In this document: piece after piece, positions 56,041 to 64,000 of the stretch
Numbering within the stretch: the first letter of the stretch is position 1
How the letters are laid out: each line of letters opens with the position of its first letter
NCBI GenBank assembly: GCA_029204225.1
Contig: CM055113.1
Span: 23,630,443 to 23,694,442 of the forward strand
DNA length: 64,000 bases
Direction of reading: 5' to 3'
Source: Diphasiastrum complanatum
Lineage: Eukaryota; Streptophyta; Lycopodiopsida; Lycopodiales; Lycopodiaceae
Made by a program: the position numbers and the translations under genes
Notes under the pieces: model-generated
What the model was told of the DNA's origin: nothing
Database searches by the model: none
What the model saw: the letters and a program-made list of their open reading frames with translations, nothing else

Positions 56041-56530
56041 TCTCTAAAATAGTTTTATAATATAATATAAATATATATATATACTAGTAAAGAGTGTCCG
56101 TCGTTAACGGGCGGCCGTTGATCTGGGTGACGACCGATGATTTGGATGGCAGTCGATGGTTTAGGAGGAAAGCTGGTCGTTGACGGGCGGCCGATGTATG
56201 TGTGTGTATGTACGTGAGTGCATGTGTTTATGTATGTGTGTGTATTCGGGAGAGTGCGTATATCTGTGCAGGCGTGTGGGTAGTCTAGCATAGTGTGTCC
56301 GTAGATGGCGGGCAGCCAATGTTGTGTGTGTGTGTGTGTGTATGGATTTATGTGTATGAGTGTGTGTCTATATTTGTGTGTGGATTTGTGTGTATGATTT
56401 GTGTCCGATGGTGTGTGTGATTTATGTGGCCGATGATTTAGGAGGAAAGTTGATGGTCGTTGACGGGTGGTCGATGTATGTGTGTCCATATGTACGTGGT
56501 CGAAGTACGACGGGTGGACGTCTGATTTTG
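56041..56530 (+). repeat. Hairpin-starting repeat, copy 2
   Basis: TATATATATATACTAGTAAAG, then GTGTCCGTCGTTAACGGGCG, GATGATTTGG, GGTCGTTGACGGGCGGCCGA and a TGTATGTGTGTATG-rich stretch. The same blocks in the same order as 51,794-52,100. A third GTCGTTGACGGG block follows near 56,456. Confidence 0.6.
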
Positions 56531-57010
56531 GATATCAAAAAAGTCTAATTTTGGATATCAAAAAATTTTGATTTTGGGTTTAGGGTTTAGGATATCGAAA
56601 AATTCTTCTTTGCCAAGCTCAACGTTGGGTCAGAAAAGTTCGATCCTTTGAAAAATTTCGAGTCTTTAGATAGATTCGATCATTCGAAAAAATTCAATTC
56701 TTCAAGAAATTTGAGCCTTCGAAAAAATTTCGAGTCTTACAAAAAATGCGAGTTTTCAGAAAAATGCGAGTCTTTAAATAAAAAATTCGATCCTTTGAAA
56801 AAAACCCAATCTCTCGATGTCAACCTCTACCTCTAAACGGGTCTCATCTAGAAATATCTCCTCACGAAACAATGGAGATGAACCAAAATTGACATCAGGG
56901 ACCCTAAACCCAAAATTCACCTACGACTTTCCAGCTGCTTGCATGTGCGAGTCGAGTTTTAGCTATAAAAAATTTGAGTTTATGAAAAAAAGGTCTACTT
57001 GGTTGACTTT
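56531..57010. other. Low-complexity continuation, short telomere-like motif
   Basis: AAAATTCGA-type sequence. GGGTTTAGGGTTTAGG at about 56,576-56,591 equals two plant telomere units and is too short to call a telomere relic. Confidence 0.45.
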
Positions 57011-57262
57011 CATAGTTGAGGTGATACTGATTCTTGGCCGGATTGGCTGAATTCAAGGTATTATTCGGCCGAATTCAGGGTCAAATTGGCCGACTTGGCT
57101 GAACTAACCGTATTCAAGGTTGAAGTGATACTGATTCTTCTGAATTTTCATTTTTAGAGTGTCAAATTGGCCGACTTGGCCGAATTCAGGGTTGAGGTGA
57201 TACTGATTCTTAGAAATTGTCATTTTTTAGAGTATCGAGTTGGCTTGAGGTAATATTAATTT
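57011..57262 (+). repeat. Tandem repeat of GGTGATACTGATTCTT blocks
   Basis: Three or four irregular ~70-100-bp units, each with GTTGAGGTGATACTGATTCT and, except the last, TTGGCCGACTTGGC. Confidence 0.7.
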
Positions 57263-57277
57263 TAAAATGTTCACTTT

Positions 57278-57281
<4 letters not shown>

Positions 57282-57328
<47 letters not shown>
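57282..57328. repeat. (TG)n microsatellite
   Basis: About 23 TG units. Confidence 0.95.
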
Positions 57329-57329
<1 letters not shown>

Positions 57330-57759
57330 AAATCCTTGAAATGGACAATCGGGAGAGGTCATGAGCCACCTTAGCCAGTCCATTACTATGGATGAAAACA
57401 ATAGTTTTTCGAGGTGGATAAGCAAGTTCAGACGATCTCATTCGATGAAGGGCTTCAGATCTACAAAGGTGAAAATAGTTTCTACTCTCGTTTTCATAGT
57501 GAAAGAATCACCCACAGTGCTTCAAGGAATAAATAAGAGTGTGAAGAATAACGCATCACCACATATTAAAACATTTATTTTGAAAGCTTAATGTTGCTAG
57601 CAAATCAATAACCCTTTTTAGAACAATTAGACTACGTGGAGAACACGTAAGCTCAGTTTTTTGAATAAGTGGCTGGAATGTGCAATAGTTAATATTGCTC
57701 CTTTATACACTGCTATGTTGCTGATATATATGTTTGATATTAAGCTTAAGAGACAGTGA

Positions 57760-58250
57760 GACAAAAATAAGGACAAATCCAAAGTACACCATTAAAACTA
57801 CAAGATTATGTACTCGTGACAAAAAGAAGAGCAAACATGTATAGAAAAAGCCTTATCAACCTCACTATCAAATTATAGAAAAGAGCTATTGAATAAGAAC
57901 TAGAATCCTTTAGAAAAACCAAAGTCAAAAGGCTCAAAGACAGATTAATTGTGTAGAACAAATGGATTTTTAATATCAAATATAAAGAAGATGGGGAGAC
58001 CGTGTAAGATACAAAGTTAGACTAGTAGCTAAAGGCTTCATGCAAAAGAAAGGATAACTACCATGAAATATTCTCAAGAATGACATCCATTCTAGTAATT
58101 CTATCCATAGCAACTATAGAAGATTGGAAGCTTTAACAATGAAAATAATGACAACATTTTTTACTGGCAAATACAAGAAAGAGATACACATGGAGCAACC
58201 ATCATGAACTAGACTGTTGTATTTGGTGGCTTTAGACTATGCCACAAAAT
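57760..58250 (+). pseudogene. Decayed copia reverse transcriptase
   Basis: Plus strand in broken frames: KWIFNIKYKEDGETV, RYKVRLVAKGFMQKKG, YHEIFS, MTSILVILSIATIEDWKL and KEIHMEQP. The copia RT consensus has KWVFKIKYK-DG, RYKARLVAKGF-Q--G, Y-E-FSPV--MT-IR-LLSIAA and EEIYMEQPEGF in this order. A later remnant near 58,350 (ETETKFIANSAIDRW) may be RNase H. Confidence 0.7.
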
Positions 58251-59309
58251 GCTAGAGATGAAGTTCAAATATTAAGAGCTTGTTCAAACAAGGTTGTATT
58301 TGTGTAGTTATCACGATTCACATTTTTTAACTAGGCAATGATTGTACATAAATAGATCATGAAACTGAGACAAAGTTTATAGCGAATAGTGCCATTGATA
58401 GGTGGCCTTATAGTTGTCTTTTTTAAAGAAACTAAAGAAAGTAACCTAAGATGAAAGCGAAGTTAAAAATGGTGGAAGCCACAATGATATAAACTACTTG
58501 CAAAATTGATGTCCTTAATCTAATGAAGATTACCTAAGCCTTCTCTAGACAAAGCTTCCTTCTATTTGAAACACTTGGAAATGAGCTTTTGCAAAAGTTG
58601 TGCATGGTTCTAAATTGATTAAGGACCAAAGCATAGAAAACACCTTCAACCAACCAAATAAGTCTAAAAAATGGATTGCATTTTCTTTAACTGTGACTTT
58701 TTACAAACTTCATGGATGGGATGAGCTAAATGTGTGCTAGAGATGAATGCAAGCCTCAAACTCAGATGTTAACGCCTTGCAAGCACACTCATGCTCACTC
58801 ACATACAAGTAAAGAGCTTGGTGTGTAGGCTAGCATCTCCCTTGAGGCATAGCTTTGAATGGCACTTTAGCTCCACCTGTTCTCCCTTTGAGGCACAACA
58901 TCAAGTGGCATTTATGTCAACCCATTTTTTGACCTGCTCGAACACATGATCTTGCATGTGCACAACACAAGGGCAAGAAGGTATGAGAGTGGAGTGAATG
59001 TGCAAGGAGGAAAGAGGCACTTAAGTCTTAGAGCACTAACATATGAGAGAGATCACATTGCAATAGTAATAGTGGTTGTAAGGATCAACATCAAAATAGG
59101 TGTAGATCCATGACTTTAAGTGGAATTGTTGACCTATGTTGCATCTTCAAAACATCAAAAGTCTTATCAAGGACAAAAAAAAACAATACAAAACATGGTT
59201 GGATGGAGAAAGTTGACTTGGGTTGCTCACACCAAAACATAATTAAAATACTTCCCCCACTCAAGTATCATGCTTGCAGCCTGCAGCAATGGTGGCTTTT
59301 GAGAAATAA
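58251..59309. other. Upstream region of mevalonate kinase
   Basis: Decayed copia sequence gives way to apparently unique DNA. I cannot point to a canonical TATA box in a fitting place; the core promoter is not identified. Confidence 0.4.
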
Positions 59310-59317
59310 GAGAGAGC

Positions 59318-59344
<27 letters not shown>
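59309..59344. repeat. (GA)n tract in the presumed MVK 5' leader
   Basis: About 16 GA units ending 30 bp before the start codon. GA tracts in 5' leaders are common in plant genes and can bind GAGA-binding BBR/BPC factors, but no role can be shown here. Confidence 0.9.
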
Positions 59345-59351
<7 letters not shown>

Positions 59352-59374
59352 GGGTTTGTGTGTGTTGATCGAAG

Positions 59375-59531
59375 ATGGGCGATGATGGGCTGCAAGCTTG
59401 TGGAGTGGTGATGGAGGCCCGAGCTCCTGGTAAGGTGATCCTGTGTGGGGAACATGCCGTGGTGCATGGAGCAACGGCAGTGGCTGCTGCTATAGGTCTC
59501 TACACCCACGCACGCATTCACCTCCTAACAG
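59375..59531 (+). CDS. MVK: MVK exon 1
   Basis: Encodes the N-terminal ATP/mevalonate site (APGKVILCGEHAVVHG). Donor CAG/GTCGGT; one base of a split codon at the end. Confidence 0.92.
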
Positions 59532-62500
59532 GTCGGTGTGCTTTTCATTTTTTATCATTCAAAGAATCAGTGGTTGGGTTGGTTCGTCTTTGAGGTTGTT
59601 CGTCGTCTGCTGTTGATCTTTGTGGTGATCTTTACTAGAATTGCATCAGGTTTAGCCCGTTGGATGAATGTGGAACCACTGTTATGTTGTTAATCTCAGT
59701 TGTGCGGGTATAAGGTGCAAATCAGGACAGGCTATTGAGATCAGGGTTAACAGTATGAACTGAAAATGAATCGGTAAAGGAGCTTGTTTTATTTCTTTTC
59801 AATGTTCTTGGTATCACAGCCTAGACTTTTCGTCGCCTCATCCATGATTGAATAATTGAAGCAATGTTATGGCGTATCACAGGTGAAGACAATTTATTGG
59901 TTTTGGATCTGCCCCCCTTTCAAGTGCATTTAAGCTGGCCTTTGTCTCAGATCCAGTCAGTTCTTGATTTGTCAAGCTTGCATAAGGCATATCCTCAGGA
60001 CGTGCAGTCCATTTCTGAAAGCTGGTCGGCCAAATTGAAACAGCTCACAGACGAGCAATTGCCAGCAGATGCTGATAAAGGACTGCAAGCTGGAGTGGTT
60101 GCTTATTTGTTCCTTCACCTTTATATTCTTGGGTAAGATGAGCAATTCTTTTCTTTCACCAACACCTTCTTTTGTCTATGTTTTCACTGCTCAATAAAGG
60201 ATTTGGTGGGTTTTCTTCATGCCTTTCCTGTTACTTTCGATCTGTCATTCACATGTGAGAGCTGTCTATATTCCAAAAAGGAGAGATTCTCTGTTTTAAG
60301 ATGGAGATTGTAGATGCAATGGAGCAGAAAGTTTGTGGACTTATGTAGGATACATGGTGCAAGACAGCCTGTTCTAGACTTGATTATGTAGTTAATGGGT
60401 TTGAATGTTCTTGGCTGATGTGTATCCACACATTCACAGGTTGGATCCTGCTAACAAGATTATGCTGCAGCTTGCAGCCCACAAAAATGACTGTTACATC
60501 TGAGCTTCCCATAGGCTCAGGTCTAGGGTCCTCCGCTGCCTTCTGTGTGTCTATAACTGGGGCCCTTTTAGCAGCTGCTCAGCAGCTAGATTTACATCGA
60601 CATTTAGGGCCAACAGAAGAGGGTGACATGCAAAGATGGCTGGATGTGGATGATAAAGACCTTGATATTATAAACAGATGGGCATTTGAAGGAGAGAAAA
60701 TAATTCACGGAAGACCTTCTGGGATTGACAACACTGTTAGCACTTTTGGTAACTATATGCTACTAATGATCATCTTTCTTCATTGTGCAATATGTCTTTT
60801 AAGTTCTATAGCAGTTAGATAACTTTTGGCGGCTCATTATTTTTGCGCTACAGAATTTATCAGAAAGGGATCAGTGAATTTTTGAAATTCTGTTTTACCT
60901 TTTAAAGTCCTTGATTTAGTGCTATTTCAAGCATACTTACTGTTCATACATATGTTGACGAGCTGTCCAGGTTATATTGTGAAGTTCAGGCAGGGCCAGC
61001 TATCAAGAATCCAGACTACCATGCCTTTAAATATGCTTCTGACCAATACTAAAGTTGGAAGAGATACCAAATCCTTGGTTGCTGGTGTTGGTGCACGTGC
61101 TCAGAGACATCCCAAGTCCATGGCTGCGATATTTGATGCAGTGGACTCTATTTCTGAAGAAGTTGTCAGCATACTGCAGTCAAACTCTGAAGAAAGCAGG
61201 ATTGAACATAATATAGTTGAGTCGAAGAAGGTGTAAGATTTGACTATGTCGGAGTGATAGGAGTTATTTTAAAAAGTAGCTTTCCATAATTTTGCAAACC
61301 ACACCTATGGAGCTCACTTCAAACTGCAGCTAATAGAAGCATTTGCTCTTATTAAAATAGAATGGGTGATATTTTGAGAAAATCCAATGTATGGGGCATC
61401 ATTTTCCGTTTCACTTTTTTTGCATGATATGTAGGATGGGCATGCCCAATCAGAACTGGTACACAACACGGTATCTAGAAGCGTTGAGGAGATTAAGCTG
61501 GAAGAGCTGGTTCAGATTAATCAAGGGCTTTTGCAGAGCATGGGTGTTAGCCATCCTTGCATCGATGCAATCTGCTGCCGTACATCAAAACACAAGTTGC
61601 AGTCAAAGCTCACGGGGGCAGGAGGTGGCGGCTGTGTCTTAACTTTATTGCCTCATTGTATCCATCAGTTTTTTTGTCTCTTGTTGGCTAATTTTTGTCA
61701 ATGACCAGACGCTCATTAACCGCATGAAGAGGAAGTATTATCTCTTAATGAATTAGGGCATGATTTGTGTGGATTCTTGCTCTGAAATTTCCCATCAGCA
61801 CCATTTTGGCCTGCCTGTCTACCATTCAAAGATCTGTCTGCCAGATTAACTAACATATGCAAGGAATGCTTGTTCTATGTCCCAAGATTCAACTGTACAT
61901 ATGATCACTCCGGGCCACTCCTATCATGTGTGTTTGGCTATTGAGCTTGTAGCCTTTTATCTGCCTTATCTCCTTTTTTCATCTAAAGACTCCGCTGAGT
62001 AATTAGCTTTCTAGTTACCGTGGATGCCGGTTTCTTCCTATAACTGTTATTCCCTCGGTTATAGAATGGAAATTTGAGTACAATATCCTCTTTGAAAATG
62101 AAGTGAATCTTCATGACTGTAGAGAATTATGAGCAATTATCCTGCAGTTCTATTTTTTCATGGCTTCAGTATAAAGCTTTTGGGAAATGGATGGGTTTTT
62201 TCCTAATCCACCATTTCTTTTCGGCAATTTTATCCTCATACTGCTTAATTTGTACGTTTTTCCTCTGCATATGCATTTAACTCCTGGGACCTTTTAATGT
62301 GTGAAACTCACTAACGTGTAAGCACCATCTCATTAGTGTTCTTTGGCCAGATTTAAGTATGATTGAATTCTCGTGTCGGCTAGGTCTTTGAAGTTCAGCT
62401 TATAGGTCTTTCACCTAAAGTGCACAATACAATTTTCAAGAAAAATTGCAATGGTAGTTCAAAAATTTTCAGAAATCTTGACTTGAAATGCATGCACGTC

Positions 62501-62669
62501 TGTGCTTCTATTATAGTGTGTTGCTAGATGGTCATAATTGTTCCCTTAACAAGAATAAGGTCTCAAAAGCAAAGCTATTGAAGAGGTGAAGGCAGATCTA
62601 GCAGCTGAAGGTTTTGAGTGCTTCCAAGCACATATTGGTGGAAAAGGTGTTCAAATCAGCAAAAAGTAG
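59375..62669 (+). CDS. MVK: Mevalonate kinase, six exons
   Basis: EC 2.7.1.36: phosphorylates mevalonate with ATP to 5-phosphomevalonate in the cytosolic mevalonate pathway (sterols, sesquiterpenes, prenyl groups). Exons: 59,375-59,531; 59,883-60,132; 60,471-60,748; 60,971-61,230; 61,435-61,657; 62,560-62,669. All introns are GT-AG, phases agree (1, 2, 1, 0, 1), and the 1,278-nt coding sequence gives about 425 residues with one stop. GHMP motifs: RAPGKVILCGEHAVVHG near residue 16 (catalytic-site Lys and His), SELPIGSGLGSSAAFCV near 150 (phosphate loop), GRPSGIDNTVSTFG near 220 (catalytic Asp) and KLTGAGGGGCVLTLLP near 375. About 45 residues longer than Arabidopsis MVK, mainly at the N-terminus, after AAQQLD and around ESKKDGHAQSE. 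A second ATG at 59,411 would give the more usual start, MEARAPGK. The three-base shifts of other frames are shadows. Confidence 0.93.
59883..60132 (+). CDS. MVK: MVK exon 2
   Basis: Acceptor ATCACAG. Encodes LLVLDLPPFQVHLSWPLSQI to VVAYLFLHLYILG; donor GG/GTAAGA. Matches the variable lid and the FLWLYTRI-type helix of plant MVK. Confidence 0.9.
60471..60748 (+). CDS. MVK: MVK exon 3
   Basis: Of several AG sites, only CTGCAG/CTTGCAGCCC keeps the phase and gives GLQPTKMTVTSELPIGSGLG; using 60,440 or 60,477 runs into a stop. Ends SGIDNTVSTFG, donor TTG/GTAACT. Confidence 0.9.
60971..61230 (+). CDS. MVK: MVK exon 4
   Basis: Acceptor TGTCCAG. Encodes YIVKFRQGQLSRIQTTMPLN to EHNIVESKK; donor AAG/GTGTAA. 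Includes MLLTNTKVGRDTKSLVAGV, typical of MVK. Confidence 0.92.
61435..61657 (+). CDS. MVK: MVK exon 5
   Basis: Acceptor ATATGTAG. Encodes DGHAQSELVHNTVSRSVEEI, LVQINQGLLQSMGVSHPCID and SKLTGAGGGGCVLTLLPH; donor ATT/GTATCC. Confidence 0.92.
62560..62669 (+). CDS. MVK: MVK exon 6
   Basis: After a 902-bp intron, acceptor AATAAG. Encodes LKSKAIEEVKADLAAEGFEC, FQAHIGGKGVQISKK and TAG. Matches the plant end ELESSGFQCFTALIGGNG-Q. Confidence 0.92.
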
Positions 62670-64000
62670 TAATGGAGATTATACACTTTATTCTACATGC
62701 TGTAACAGTGTAACTGCATATTGTCTGACTTTCAAATAATCATTTAAGATAATTGATGCATTCATTCTATCGTCTGTGGCTTGGTAAGCATCTTGTCTAC
62801 AAATATGTGATTCATTTTGTAGCGGATACAATGAGCTGATGTATGTTCACACTATACTGATTATCAGTTTTACCTTCTACTTGGAATTTTTGTTGAATAC
62901 TCTTTGTAGCTTATCTATTTATTGACTGTTGTATCCATTTTAGCAAGTCAGTATTTGTGCATTACTGTTCATATGTCTTGCAGGTAAAGGTAGGTGAAGG
63001 AACAAGCTGAGAATATCCCTTTCAATTCAAGATCAATCCTCATACTCCAGTTTATCTAGGTGGTTAATCTTACATTGATGCTAGTTTAGCTAGAAATGGC
63101 AGATATGTTTATGGCATAGGACTGACTGTACCATTGTATGTCAGTAGGCTTATTCCCCCCTTAACTTTGAATTTTGGGAGAAAAATATAGGAGCTTCTGA
63201 AGGCCTTCAAACACTGCCATTTAGTTGCAATGAACTCAATTGAAGAGCGATGGGTTAGAGACCTATCCAAATAGTGGAACAGGTTATCATATGAATACTA
63301 ATGTTCAAACAGAGGCCCAACTTGATTCTTATCATATTTGTAATCCAAAATCAAATTTAGGTCCAAATACTGATAGACATGCAGTGTCACCTAGCACCCA
63401 TAAATATTTCAACTTCTTTGAGCATTATTCTTATGGAGTCTTGAAGAATTTAGTACCAATACGTGTACATTGCAATACGTGTACTAATACGTGTACCAAT
63501 ACGTTTCTGGAATTTTTTTGTATTTTTCAGAACCGCGTTTCTGAACGCGATTCTGAAACGTGTTTCAGAAACGTAGTGCATCTATGGTTACAACATAGTG
63601 CTTCACAAGAACTAAACAAAGTGGTGACTCAACATATTTGGAAGTAATTGTTTTTTGGTCCAACAACACGGGAGAGCTATGGTTCCCGAGTACACTCCCA
63701 CCGGTTGCCATATTTTCAGCCAAAATTGCAGCATTATTTCTTTGATGGTGTTGCCAAGCCAATGTTTGGAAAGTAGCATCTGAAATGCACAGAAAGACAT
63801 CTGATTCATAAGAAACAATCTCTCTTTTGCTTCATTAACAACTAGAAGTATGTATCAATATACAGAGTAGCAAAAATGGAACGCAACAGATGCGGAGGGT
63901 TGTCTGTCCAGGCATCACCTGAGGGATAAACAGGTTAACCATTTCAGGTCATAGATGCAAATTGTCATAAAGTAAAGAATGGGGGCTTGGAAAAGTATTT
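62670..64000. other. Downstream of MVK, no further gene
   Basis: AT-rich. A 135-codon plus frame (63,240-63,647) and two short minus frames have no family resemblance. A repeat cluster lies at 63,455-63,575. Confidence 0.45.
63455..63578. repeat. ATACGTGTAC direct repeats and GTTTCAGAAAC palindromes
   Basis: Four ATACGTGTA/ATACGTTT words (63,458-63,505) are followed by GCGTTTCTGAACGCG (63,536-63,550) and ACGTGTTTCAGAAACGT (63,559-63,575), both imperfect palindromes. Confidence 0.65.

Noticed and set aside
56576-56591. Interstitial telomere
   Set aside because: Only about two TTTAGGG units; expected by chance or as a telo-box.
63240-63647. 135-codon frame downstream of MVK
   Set aside because: Contains repeat-derived NTCTNTCTNTF and no recognised domain.

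Overview
The window is nuclear DNA from a land plant. The evidence is a mevalonate kinase gene with GT-AG introns, dense nested LTR retrotransposons with plant-type primer sites (iMet TGGTATCAGAGC for Ty1/copia, TTGGCGCC for Ty3/gypsy), and long GA/CT, TA and TG microsatellites. I cannot name the species. Nearly all transposon reading frames are broken, so the left 58 kb reads as old, decaying heterochromatin-like DNA and only the last 5 kb carries a convincing working gene.

Layout. 0.6-4 kb: minus-strand Ty3 debris (a gag piece, a coiled-coil reading frame next to a primer-site-like motif, and an integrase tail with a chromodomain). 4.8-10.3 kb: the body of a plus-strand Ty3 element (zinc knuckles, protease, RT, RNase H, integrase) with no LTR of its own. 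10.3-20.3 kb: a second plus-strand Ty3 element with a full 5' LTR, gag-pol and a truncated 3' LTR. It carries arrays of a ~26-bp repeat on both sides of gag-pol and an extra 3' reading frame. 20.35-24.9 kb: nested minus-strand Ty1/copia elements. 24.9-27.6 kb: the 3' end of a minus-strand relative of the second Ty3 element. 27.6-35 kb: at least three more minus-strand copia remnants. 43.2-48 kb: a plus-strand copia tail against a minus-strand, internally deleted copia element. 57.8-58.3 kb: a decayed copia RT.

The least expected content lies at 35.7-50.9 kb. A ~1.3-kb repeat occurs three times (35.7-40.0 kb, split by a ~3.0-kb insertion; 42.3-43.3 kb, truncated; 49.5-50.9 kb, inverted). Each copy carries exon-like pieces of an OTU1/YOD1-type ubiquitin thioesterase, with splice signals around them. 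A separate first exon with the catalytic-cysteine motif sits at 41,309-41,382. The pieces share lesions, so they look like a broken gene fragment that was multiplied.

From 51.3 to 57.3 kb the DNA is mostly tandem and degenerate repeats: a five-copy ~100-bp array with tRNA-like box motifs, about 1.9 kb of cgaaaat-type sequence, and two copies of a repeat that starts with a TA run and a CCGTCGTTGACGG-type hairpin.

From 59,375 to 62,669 lies mevalonate kinase (six exons, about 425 codons), the GHMP kinase of the cytosolic mevalonate pathway to isoprenoids. It is the only gene here with an intact reading frame and consistent splice phases.
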